Below are positions 1-6,171 of a stretch of 6,173 nucleotides of DNA, in pieces. Each line of letters opens with the position of its first letter. Positions within the stretch are counted from its first letter, which is position 1. The notes beneath the pieces were generated by a model. That model did not search any database, was not told where the DNA came from, and was given only the letters and a program-made list of their open reading frames with translations. The stretch is from Kiritimatiellia bacterium (GTDB taxonomy: Bacteria > Verrucomicrobiota > Kiritimatiellia > UBA8416 > SLMC01): contig SLMC01000423.1 of the NCBI GenBank assembly GCA_007133745.1, forward strand, positions 1 through 6,173, written 5' to 3'. A program made the translations under genes and the position numbers.

Positions 1-419
1 AGCAAGGGCGTTTCGGGAATTTTCACAGAACCGTCATTTGTCCGAGCACGGTTCATGCCGATAGAAGGGCGTCCCGCAATAAAAAGGTATGCTTTACATC
101 GAGATTCCGAAAATCGTCTCAATTCCTCGCCCCCAATCTGAAACAGGCCTTGCGCCGTATAGTACAAGCCGTACAAAGCATTGTTGGAATTCGGAAGTTC
201 TTCGTATGTGTTCATCAGATATCGGGCGGAGGCAAACGTGGCCGGATGCCCATGCTTTCCCGAGAGCTCCAGACACAGCAGACCGGCCCCGGTCAAGGTG
301 CGGGCATTGGATGTGGTGTTCCGATAGCCAAACGTGCCGCGTTGGTCAGGCGCAGCTAGAGCCTGTCCGAAAAGGGGCGGAGGGCAAGAAGCCGGGCAAA
401 GCCGAAGGAACACGTACGC
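1..419 (-). pseudogene. 5'-truncated prenyltransferase/squalene-oxidase-repeat protein fragment, continues past the left edge
   Basis: The minus strand is open from a TAA at 420-422 to the window edge. From about position 350 leftward the translation looks like a prenyltransferase/squalene-oxidase (terpene-cyclase-like alpha/alpha toroid) repeat: DQRGTFGY, then RTLTGAGLLCLEL, then YYTAQGLFQIGGEE, and later NDGSV where the family usually has DGSW. Large proteins with these repeats are common in planctomycetes and relatives; their function is mostly unknown. There is no ATG in frame. The only early candidate, a GTG at 411-413, has no ribosome binding site, and the roughly 23 codons before the motif (proline- and cysteine-rich) do not resemble the family. 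The N-terminal half of the toroid is missing because the neighbouring propeller gene ends at 452. I read this as a decayed or rearranged remnant. The sequence beyond position 1 is unseen, so its 3' end may be intact. Confidence 0.68.
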
Positions 420-451
420 TTACACTCGAATCTCTGCCGGGCGAGACTGTC

Positions 452-1930
452 TTAACCGTGACGGGCACGCTCGACATAGAACGCAAAGATGCTTGCGTGT
501 TTTGCATGCAAGCGCAGCCGAACCACCGATTCCTTGATATGCCCCAGTGTCTTGCCGGATCGCCATCGAGGAATAAGAGTAAGTCCGTTGCCAGAAATCG
601 GTTCGCAATCTGCTTGCGAAAACCCTTCTGCCGTGCAGCCTTCAGCATCGGTCGCTTCGACTTTCAGCCAGCCGTTGTGGGCGGTCATGGCATTGAGGTG
701 TATGCTTTCCGGCTTCTCGAAAGGCTGAGTGAGTATCTCGCCCGGGCAATGGCCGGCCGAGTATCCGACCCATCGGTCACGCCGCAACGACATGGCCCGG
801 ACGCCTTGCTTCACAAGGAGATTGCGAACACCGTGATGATTCTTGTCTTGGACGGAGTCGTAAATCCAAATGTCATCCCCCACCACAATCGGCGGCGATG
901 CCATCGTGCAGGCGCAAACGCCACGGACCCGCGGAATGAAGGGCAATCGCATCGCTTCGCGTCGCCAGTCAATGCCGTCATAGCTGTGAACCAGTTCCGT
1001 CCATATATCGCCACTCGGAATGTCGTACATCCATGCTATTCCCAGGTAGAGATTCCCGTACGGAAAAGGGGTAATACCGTACCACTGCCGGTTCCGCCCG
1101 CGGACCAGGGGTTGCTTGTCGCTCACGCGCGCGTTTTCGGTCAATTCAGACCAGGCTTTCGCCCGTTCCGCCGCAGAGATCGCATCCTTGCCCGCGCGCA
1201 AGGCCGCTTCGTCCACCAGATCGTACGGATCGGCGTCGGCGTCATCCGTGTCCATCACCGTGTGATCCGGTGTCCAGTGAATCAGGTCTTCGCTTTCCTT
1301 GCGGGCGATGACACGATTGGCATGCATGCGGGGTGCGGCGGTGGCTGTCGGACGTCCGTACCACACATATTTTTTCAGCCGTGCATCGTACAGGAGGACG
1401 CTGGATGTATCGCGCCAGCCAGGGATCACGGCATGGTCTTGATCGGCCCTCCAATGAATGCCATCGTCTGAATGCGCAATATACATGCCTGATTCAGTTT
1501 TGCGTCGGGCCAGGTACAGAGCCGTGAAGCGTCCCCTTGCAGCGGGATGAGGGGTCTGTTCAGCGTCAAGAACGCAAAATCCTTCCGGCCCCTTTTCTTC
1601 AACCAGCCACTTCCCGTTGATATCCTTTTGTTTCGCACAGAGAAATGCGTTGGGTCCGTTCAGTTCGCCACGCACCTCGGCTGCCACCAAGTCCAGCGTG
1701 GGGCGCTGCCAGTTCAATCCATCCACACTGTGCGCATAGTATCCGCTGTAGACGGGAGCGCCGAGGTACCACATGCGCCATTTTCCGTCCCGGTCGCGCA
1801 GAACACTGCCATAGGCCTGCGCGTTCGGCATCACCGGTTCATCATGAAGCAACGAGGGATGCTGCACTTCGCGCCGCATGGCAAACACCTGCGCGATGAT
1901 GCGACTGTCAACAAGAGGATAGCTTTCCAT
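452..1930 (-). CDS. GH32/43-like five-bladed beta-propeller protein with C-terminal beta-sandwich
   Basis: A 492-residue protein resembling the glycosidase-related beta-propeller families (GH32/43/68 and GH130 type fold) abundant in planctomycetes and Lentisphaerota. Propeller blades are marked by repeated S-x-D-G-x-x-W motifs: HSVDGLNW near residue 67, HSDDGIHW near 153, a variant SEDLIHW near 213 and HSYDGIDW near 315. Other blade-like pieces are WRMWYLGAP (51-59), KKYVWYGRP (186-193) and DDIWIYDS (352-359). Residues from about 385 to the end (RWVGYSAG, GEILTQPF, LKVEATDAEG, VVRLRLHAKHASIFAF) look like the C-terminal beta-sandwich typical of these proteins. There is no signal peptide, so it is probably cytoplasmic. 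The ATG at 1930 has GGAG 8 nt upstream and lies 48 bp after the preceding gene, which fits co-transcription. Catalytic acids cannot be assigned with confidence and the substrate is unknown; a non-catalytic sugar-binding role is possible. Confidence 0.8.
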   Translation of the reverse strand: MESYPLVDSRIIAQVFAMRREVQHPSLLHDEPVMPNAQAYGSVLRDRDGKWRMWYLGAPVYSGYYAHSVDGLNWQRPTLDLVAAEVRGELNGPNAFLCAKQKDINGKWLVEEKGPEGFCVLDAEQTPHPAARGRFTALYLARRKTESGMYIAHSDDGIHWRADQDHAVIPGWRDTSSVLLYDARLKKYVWYGRPTATAAPRMHANRVIARKESEDLIHWTPDHTVMDTDDADADPYDLVDEAALRAGKDAISAAERAKAWSELTENARVSDKQPLVRGRNRQWYGITPFPYGNLYLGIAWMYDIPSGDIWTELVHSYDGIDWRREAMRLPFIPRVRGVCACTMASPPIVVGDDIWIYDSVQDKNHHGVRNLLVKQGVRAMSLRRDRWVGYSAGHCPGEILTQPFEKPESIHLNAMTAHNGWLKVEATDAEGCTAEGFSQADCEPISGNGLTLIPRWRSGKTLGHIKESVVRLRLHAKHASIFAFYVERARHG

Positions 1931-1978
1931 CTGGTCGTCTCCATTTTCACATGCGAACGTCGCGGGTCAGGCGCGCTA

Positions 1979-2995
1979 TCAAGCGTCCCCTGCATCCGTC
2001 TTGTTCGCCACCGGTCTGCGCTCCATCTCTCGGAACATTTGGACATACTGCGACTGGCTCCCGAAGCAGCAGAAGTTAAAGAAGTAGACCCCCTGCGCGC
2101 CCTGCGCGTGTATGTCTTCCACGCGGCGCAGGATAGCGCCCGGAGAATGCAGATCGCCTGCTTGCCACTTTTCTCCCGTGGGCCAGATCTGCGGCCAGAT
2201 CGCACATGGACGGGCAGAGCGCCGCGCCGCCTCTAAGAAGCGATCAAACGGCCAGTCGAGGGTATCCGGTTCGTGGTTATGAGTAGCAGGCGCCACAACA
2301 TCGACGAGACCATCTCTTATCCACTGTTCCGGGGCTTGTCCCTGGGGGGCGCCCTTATAGGGTTGGTAGCACACGCGCACAATGACTGGCCTATCGGTCA
2401 GAGCGCGTATCCGTCTCAGGAACTGAGCGCACGCCTGCATACGTTCTGCGTCGGTAGCTTCGTCCGGGAAGAAGGGAGCCTTGCGTTCGAAGTCTAGACT
2501 GATGCCGTCCACTCCTTTGGCAAGGAGGTCTTCGACAAGTTCGCACAGGTAATTGTGGAACGAACGATCCCTGAAATCCTTCTTCTGGCCAGCATTGCAC
2601 CCTGGACAAGAGAGGAGCTTGTCCGTATTGAGGGCGCCATGGTTGAGCCTGATATTCCCGAACACACGAATCCCTGCCGCTTGACCACGTTCAATCACGA
2701 TGTCCAAGAGATCGTTCGGCTGGGCGTTATAGTGCGCCACAACCCTGCCGATCAGACGATCAATCTCGCGCCCTTGTCCGTCACCGACGAAGCCTCTCTT
2801 GTGTCGCGTGCGGCAGTTATGTTGTCCCGTTGTGAGAATGCACCAGTCGATTGCCGTAACGGCGGAATTTACGAGCGGGTCAACAAGTACTCTTGAGGCA
2901 TCCTCCTCTGTCATGCCGGATTCTGCCAACTCGGCAAGCATGCCGAAGCCGTCATGGTTGAACGCAACATCAAACGTGGAGCATTCTGATGTCAT
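1979..2995 (-). CDS. TIM-barrel glycosidase-like protein (GHL/family 10-like), cytoplasmic
   Basis: A 338-residue protein with the look of a (beta/alpha)8 glycoside-hydrolase-like barrel. Residues 10-15 (VAFNHDG) fit a first strand. The segment 44-52 (SAVTAIDWC) is typical of the N-terminal part of this planctomycete/Lentisphaerota-type family. GIRVFGNIRLNHG (108-120) fits strand 3. GVDGISLDFER (161-171) is the strand-4 signature, with D168 and E170 as candidate catalytic acids. Further strands are PVIVRVCY (203-210), VDVVAPATHNHEPD (231-244) and GVYFFNF (302-308) near the end of the barrel. A CPGC pair at 130-133 is a possible metal or redox site, speculative. No signal peptide is visible. 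The start is supported by AGGAG 7 nt before the ATG. It lies 64 bp after the transporter and 48 bp before the propeller gene. The family is reasonably clear; the reaction and substrate are not. Confidence 0.75.
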   Translation of the reverse strand: MTSECSTFDVAFNHDGFGMLAELAESGMTEEDASRVLVDPLVNSAVTAIDWCILTTGQHNCRTRHKRGFVGDGQGREIDRLIGRVVAHYNAQPNDLLDIVIERGQAAGIRVFGNIRLNHGALNTDKLLSCPGCNAGQKKDFRDRSFHNYLCELVEDLLAKGVDGISLDFERKAPFFPDEATDAERMQACAQFLRRIRALTDRPVIVRVCYQPYKGAPQGQAPEQWIRDGLVDVVAPATHNHEPDTLDWPFDRFLEAARRSARPCAIWPQIWPTGEKWQAGDLHSPGAILRRVEDIHAQGAQGVYFFNFCCFGSQSQYVQMFREMERRPVANKTDAGDA

Positions 2996-3059
2996 GATTT
3001 TCTCCTGATAAACGTCGTCGCATTCTTTATCCCCACACTATTAGGCCAATGCTTTCCGA

Positions 3060-4325
3060 TTACCCTGTCGAACCCGGTTGCGATTTGCGCGGTTTGTCGA
3101 ACAGCAACAGCCATATCCCGCCTCCAACGCCGACCAGTGGAAACCCTAAGACCGGCAGCAGCATGGCCTTCCACATGTTCGGTTCCCCGATATGATCGAT
3201 CAACAAGCCCATTGCGTTCATGCCCGTAAAAATCGCGAGAGCCGTCATCATGCCGGAGATGGCCAGAGCGGCTCCGAAACGACGCTGGTCATGGCGTAGC
3301 AGTGAACTGATGAGAGCGGGGTATTCGCAGGACCAGCAAAAGGCGCCCAGCACATAGCCTGCGGAGGTCAGCAGATAGCTGCGCGTCAGTATACCGAAAA
3401 TCAGAATCCCGCCGCCCAGAAGGCCCGGAACCATCATTAATGCGCGCCGGGCTACATGGCCCGGCAACAGCGCAAGAAGTCCGCGCGCAACAAGATAGGC
3501 CAAGGCGAAGCCGGACAGCACGACACCGGGTTTGATTGGCTGCTCCGGGAAGGATGCGCTCTCCAGGAACCGGGCCATCCAAAAATACAGGATCGTATCG
3601 GACGTGCCGTGCATCGTAATTAACATGGCAAGAAGAAAAGCGCGGCGCGGCAGAAGAAAGTCGCGCCAGGACCAGCGTGGGCCTGCTTTGTTTGGCGCGT
3701 CGGGCAGGGTGTGAACCGGCGTGGCGGTGTTGGGGCGGTAGATGAAACTGAGAGAAAGAAGCAACATGCCGACAATGAAAAAAGGCAGGTGTAGAACATG
3801 TGCGAATCGGATCGTTCCGCTCTTTTCGGCAAGCGACAGCAGACCCTCGGCCACGAACGGAAACATCATGCCGCCAATGCTTGACGAAGCGAGATTGAGC
3901 GAGATCGCCTGCCGTTGATTACGGGGGAAAAGCTTGGAAAGGTACGCGCTGATGGCAATGAACAACGGAGCGGTGAAAATGCCGGAAATTGCCGTTGCCA
4001 GAAGAAATGCTTGGAAGCGTTGACCTGCGAAGGTAACGATCAACATGCCGCAGCTTATCCCGACAAGGCAGATTCGGATCACCCGGCGCGGCCCCCAGCG
4101 GTCGATCAACTGTCCCCCAAGAAGTCCGCTGGCCAGGCCCGGGAGAAACCCAACACTGAGAAGCAGTCCGAAACCGGAGTCGCCGATATCAAGATAATCC
4201 ATGAGATGGCTTCGAAAGACTGGTAAAATCCCTTTGTATCCGGCCAATACGCCGATGACCGAGATCATTGCGGCATATAGAGCATGCCGCCTGAAACGCC
4301 GCGTGACGATGGAATCGATGGCCAT
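3060..4325 (-). CDS. MFS transporter, 12 transmembrane segments
   Basis: A 421-residue major facilitator superfamily permease of the inner membrane. About twelve hydrophobic segments are visible, roughly at residues 15-33, 51-71, 83-100, 105-128, 140-160, 178-195, then 229-247, 268-288, 295-312, 317-335, 348-370 and 387-408, with a hydrophilic central loop (about 196-228). The MFS motif A appears between helices 2 and 3 as GGQLIDRWGPRR (70-81). F133-PRNQRQ after helix 4 is a typical cytoplasmic loop. The length is normal for the superfamily. The N-terminus is short and charged (MAIDSIVTRRFRRH). The ATG at 4325 has only a weak AGGA 10 nt upstream, inside a 19-bp dyad, so translation may be modulated. 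As first gene of the three-gene unit it is the likely importer (or exporter) of the compound handled by the two glycosidase-like proteins. The substrate cannot be read from sequence. Confidence 0.9.
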   Translation of the reverse strand: MAIDSIVTRRFRRHALYAAMISVIGVLAGYKGILPVFRSHLMDYLDIGDSGFGLLLSVGFLPGLASGLLGGQLIDRWGPRRVIRICLVGISCGMLIVTFAGQRFQAFLLATAISGIFTAPLFIAISAYLSKLFPRNQRQAISLNLASSSIGGMMFPFVAEGLLSLAEKSGTIRFAHVLHLPFFIVGMLLLSLSFIYRPNTATPVHTLPDAPNKAGPRWSWRDFLLPRRAFLLAMLITMHGTSDTILYFWMARFLESASFPEQPIKPGVVLSGFALAYLVARGLLALLPGHVARRALMMVPGLLGGGILIFGILTRSYLLTSAGYVLGAFCWSCEYPALISSLLRHDQRRFGAALAISGMMTALAIFTGMNAMGLLIDHIGEPNMWKAMLLPVLGFPLVGVGGGIWLLLFDKPRKSQPGSTG

Positions 4326-4326
4326 G

Positions 4327-4345
4327 AGGATCAGGTCCTAATCCT
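4327..4345. promoter_or_regulatory. 19-bp dyad abutting the MFS start, candidate operator or translational control site
   Basis: On the coding (minus) strand the sequence is AGGATTAGGACCTGATCCT: two 9-base arms around one central base, differing only at one pair (T opposite G, which could still pair in RNA). It ends one base before the MFS start codon and contains the only SD-like AGGA of that gene. It could be a repressor site or an RNA hairpin hiding the ribosome binding site. No regulator gene is in the window, and the role is inferred from symmetry and position only. Confidence 0.4.
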
Positions 4346-4353
4346 TATACAAG
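4338..4353 (+). repeat. Left copy of an imperfect 16-bp inverted repeat
   Basis: The plus-strand sequence CTAATCCTTATACAAG matches the reverse complement of 4764-4779 at 13 of 16 positions, the first eight being identical. The pair brackets 442 bp, most of the gap between the glycosyltransferase and the MFS operon. It could be the end of a decayed mobile element. No matching target-site duplication is visible in the bases flanking the two copies, so chance is not excluded. Confidence 0.3.
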
Positions 4354-4385
4354 CGTGATTTTTTAGTCGATACGAGAAGAAAATG

Positions 4386-4461
4386 CTCGAAATGCCCGCC
4401 AGACTTGGCTAATGTTGAGTTTGCGAAATTCAATAAAGCCAAAGAAAGGGGGCATTTCGAG
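4386..4461. repeat. 76-nt imperfect palindrome with a 12-bp perfect outer stem
   Basis: CTCGAAATGCCC at 4386-4397 is exactly inverted as GGGCATTTCGAG at 4450-4461. Inside, TTGGCT (4405-4410) pairs with AGCCAA (4437-4442), and TTGAGTTT (4415-4422) pairs with AAATTCAA (4426-4433) with one wobble, around a GCG loop. The 7-nt and 4/3-nt mismatched stretches between stems are nearly symmetric, so the whole segment can fold into one long cruciform or RNA hairpin. It lies about 60 bp upstream of the MFS start and touches the GTG of the small stub on the other strand. It could be an element end, a small repeat family member or a leader structure. Confidence 0.6.
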
Positions 4462-4625
4462 TGAGCAAAATATACCCGAAGATATTAAGGAACCGCAAGC
4501 AAAGAATCGAACGTCGCTTTCGGCATGGATGCCAGTCCTGCGTTGGTTGCGCGGGCACAAGCGCTGGACGAGGCGGAATACAGGCCTCTGAAACGCAAGG
4601 AGAAGCATGCGGTCAGGACCCGTGA
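4461..4625 (+). pseudogene. Possible remnant of a transposase N-terminus (IS1380-like, tentative)
   Basis: A GTG preceded by a GGGGG run 8 nt upstream opens a 54-codon frame beginning VSKIYPKILRNRKQRIERRF. The NRKQRIERR pattern near the N-terminus resembles, from memory, the starts of IS1380-family transposases, which begin with a basic 'NRK-R-x-RR' stretch. After about codon 20 the translation loses any resemblance and becomes glycine- and cysteine-rich until the TGA at 4623-4625, as expected after a frameshift or deletion. It is the only plus-strand signal in the window. The family resemblance is weak; a chance frame is a real alternative. Confidence 0.28.
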
Positions 4626-4759
4626 AAACAACGCGACAAGCGACATGACGGCTGATGACGCCAAAAACATCCTGAACTTGGCTCTTCGATGGCTGATTGG
4701 GTCGGATTTTGGAACGGCGGCCGCTCGTTCGGAGGCGGTTAGAAGTCCCGTTTTTTAAA

Positions 4760-4783
4760 CTCGCTTATTTTAGGATTAGCGAG
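4760..4783 (-). terminator. Weak terminator-like hairpin behind the glycosyltransferase gene
   Basis: Starting four bases after the TGA of the glycosyltransferase gene, CTCGCT (minus strand) is followed 12 nt later by its inverse AGCGAG, then TTTAAAAAAC. The stem is only 6 bp and the T run is short, so this would be a weak terminator at best. Its location directly behind the stop codon is the main support. Confidence 0.33.
4764..4779 (-). repeat. Right copy of an imperfect 16-bp inverted repeat
   Basis: Read on the minus strand this is CTAATCCTAAAATAAG, the partner of 4338-4353. It overlaps the terminator-like hairpin behind the glycosyltransferase gene, so the two interpretations compete. 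Confidence 0.3.
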
Positions 4784-4786
4784 GAT

Positions 4787-6049
4787 TCAGGAATGTCCGC
4801 ACATTTGCGGGATGCCGCCGCAGCGCATTGGGGCTTCGGATTCAGCCGCGACCGGGTAAACGCCGGCACGCCGCGGCGACAGCCAGGATGTCTGTTCGAA
4901 GCGGGCGACGGAAGCGGCGATGGCTTCCTGTCCGCGCGCGACGGCTGTCCGGCATTCGGCGGAGCGGACCCGGGCCAGCGCGGCATGCAGATCCGCCGGC
5001 CGCCAGCGGTTCGGATCCAGCCCCTCGCCCCAGCCGAGCGCCTCCACGCGTTCCATGTTGGTTTCCTGATCGTGGAAGGTGGGCAGGCCGACAACCGGAA
5101 CGCCGTGGGCCACGGACTGATACACCGTGCCCGATCCGCCGTGGCAGACGGTGACATGGCTGCGCTGCAACAGGGTCGAGCCACGCGCCAGATCGGTGGC
5201 GAAGACGCCGTCGGGCGCTGCGCCATGCGTGCCGGTGGTGGTCAGAACCTGCCAGCCATTGTCGCGCAGGGAGGTCAGAATTCTGCGCAACGCGTTCGGG
5301 TCGCCAGTGCTGCCCATGGTGACATACACGGTCGGGCGGTCGGGCGCGACCTGATCGAGCCAGGCGGGATCGGGCGCGTTCGGCTCCCAGAGCAGCGGGC
5401 CGACATAATCGAAATGGTCGGGCAGATCCGCGCAGGGCGCATAGCCGGGCAGATCGGCGATCAGGTTGCGATACGGCGAAGCCATCACGTCGAAGATGTC
5501 CCGCACCGGCGCCAGGCCCCAGGCTCGGCGCAGGCGCCGGAAGCTGGCGGAAAACTGACGCAGGATCACGCGCATGAGCGACGGGAATACGATGGCGCTG
5601 ACGTGTCGGCCCAGCAATCGGGTCAGCGGAAGCGTGCGCGGCGCCCGACGCGGCGCAGCGTAATGGTTGGTCATGTATCCGCTCAGGACATTCCAGTATT
5701 CGAGGCCGGCCAGTTCGGCGGAAATATTTAGGGAAAGGCGCATGTCGCCGACGATCAGATCGGGCCGGACACGCTGGAACAGGGCCAAATCCGATTTGAC
5801 ATAGCGCACGAGCGTGGGCATGTCGAAAATGTGCGAACCTTTGCGGATGGCCTCGTAGGCGCGGGCGGGCGGTACGCAATGCATCTCGCAGGGATCGAAC
5901 CCTTCGCGCCGGGCCAGTTCCGCATGAGCCGCCCCGGTAGCGAAAACGATTTCGGCCCCTTCGCGCGCCAGACGACGCGCCATGACCATAGCCCGAGCCA
6001 CATGCGCCAGAGACATGCTGTCGCCCATCACCAGAATACGATACGGCAT
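4787..6049 (-). CDS. GT1-family glycosyltransferase (UGT/macrolide-glycosyltransferase-like)
   Basis: A 420-residue GT-B fold glycosyltransferase that should transfer a sugar from a nucleotide-sugar donor to a small, probably hydrophobic acceptor. The N-terminal acceptor domain begins MPYRILVMGDSMSLAHV, where H16 is at the position of the usual catalytic base, and has PDLIVGDMR (96-104). The C-terminal donor domain starts near 238 with TVYVTMGSTGD (240-250). It carries HGGSGT (303-308), which contacts the donor phosphates, and DQETN (327-331), the sugar-contacting DQ equivalent. No signal peptide or membrane span is visible; a peripheral membrane location is common in the family. I chose the ATG at 6049 because AGGGGG lies 5 nt upstream and the family's first strand starts there. 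A longer frame from 6136 would add 29 residues without homologous character. The gene is visibly richer in GC than the operon to its left. The last ~25 residues look unlike the family's usual end. Confidence 0.88.
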   Translation of the reverse strand: MPYRILVMGDSMSLAHVARAMVMARRLAREGAEIVFATGAAHAELARREGFDPCEMHCVPPARAYEAIRKGSHIFDMPTLVRYVKSDLALFQRVRPDLIVGDMRLSLNISAELAGLEYWNVLSGYMTNHYAAPRRAPRTLPLTRLLGRHVSAIVFPSLMRVILRQFSASFRRLRRAWGLAPVRDIFDVMASPYRNLIADLPGYAPCADLPDHFDYVGPLLWEPNAPDPAWLDQVAPDRPTVYVTMGSTGDPNALRRILTSLRDNGWQVLTTTGTHGAAPDGVFATDLARGSTLLQRSHVTVCHGGSGTVYQSVAHGVPVVGLPTFHDQETNMERVEALGWGEGLDPNRWRPADLHAALARVRSAECRTAVARGQEAIAASVARFEQTSWLSPRRAGVYPVAAESEAPMRCGGIPQMCGHS

Positions 6050-6087
6050 GGCAACCCCCTTGATACGAGACGAATGTCGATTGTGCT

Positions 6088-6102
6088 TTACCTCCGTTTC
6101 AT
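6088..6102 (-). other. Unused strong Shine-Dalgarno in a minimal ORF (Met-Lys-Arg-Arg-stop) in the leader
   Basis: The minus strand reads ATGAAACGGAGGTAA. It includes GGAGGT (6090-6095), the best Shine-Dalgarno match in this leader, yet no ATG, GTG or TTG follows at a usable distance. The glycosyltransferase start lies 40 bp further on with its own AGGGGG. It may be a ribosome standby or leader element, or chance. Confidence 0.2.
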
Positions 6103-6149
6103 AAAGGGTATTCCCGCCCGGCAGGAAATCTGACAAATAAAATCGCTGT

Positions 6150-6171
6150 CATTCCATGGAATAATGGAATG
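6150..6171. repeat. Palindromic ATTCCA-type repeat upstream of the glycosyltransferase gene
   Basis: CATTCCAT (6150-6157) and ATGGAATG (6164-6171) form an 8-bp inverted repeat around six bases, and the inner ATTCCATGGAAT (6151-6162) is a 12-bp perfect palindrome. The TGGAAT unit also recurs as a direct repeat 8 bp apart. It lies about 100 bp upstream of the glycosyltransferase start, where an operator would be plausible. It may equally be the edge of an 8-9 bp ATTCCA-type tandem array continuing outside the window. Confidence 0.5.

Larger units (their letters stand above)
4326..4786. other. 461-bp gap without a convincing gene; possible insertion-element scar
   Basis: No gene-like open frame with a ribosome binding site and recognisable family fills this stretch. 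It contains, from left to right, the 19-bp dyad, a 76-nt imperfect hairpin, a GTG-started stub with faint transposase resemblance, and a small terminator-like hairpin. Near its two ends lie 16-bp sequences (4338-4353 and 4764-4779) that are inverted copies of each other at 13 of 16 positions, sharing a perfect CTAATCCT core. The stretch between 4626 and 4760 shows nothing I recognise. A plus-strand frame of 77 codons at 4525-4758 has no ribosome binding site and is not called. Confidence 0.6.

Noticed and set aside
94..276. 60-codon minus-strand frame starting MSGALGKAW
   Set aside because: It is an out-of-frame reading of the prenyltransferase/squalene-oxidase-repeat fragment, whose family motifs lie in the other frame.
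89..1471. 460-codon open frame on the plus strand
   Set aside because: It is antisense to the propeller gene, which has clear repeated blade motifs and a ribosome binding site; the plus-strand product has no recognisable family and no Shine-Dalgarno.
4343..4375. TATAAG as a -10 box for the MFS operon
   Set aside because: No acceptable -35 hexamer lies at 16-18 bp spacing, so a sigma70 promoter cannot be supported from sequence alone.
4363..4670. Two overlapping short minus-strand frames in the gap, one with a hydrophobic N-terminus
   Set aside because: They overlap each other in different frames, one reads through the 76-nt palindrome, and neither has a recognisable family.
4525..4758. 77-codon plus-strand frame in the gap, protein-like in composition
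   Set aside because: No ribosome binding site, no recognisable family, and it overlaps other open frames equally lacking support.
4697..5731. 344-codon open frame on the plus strand
   Set aside because: It is antisense to the glycosyltransferase and arises from that gene's high GC content; no family motif is visible.
4842..5879. 345-codon minus-strand frame rich in Arg, Ala and Pro
   Set aside because: It is another frame of the glycosyltransferase gene; its composition is typical of an out-of-frame reading of GC-rich DNA.
6050..6136. 29-residue N-terminal extension of the glycosyltransferase from an ATG at 6136
   Set aside because: The upstream ATG lacks a Shine-Dalgarno, the extension is not family-like, and the ATG at 6049 has AGGGGG 5 nt upstream right before the expected first strand.
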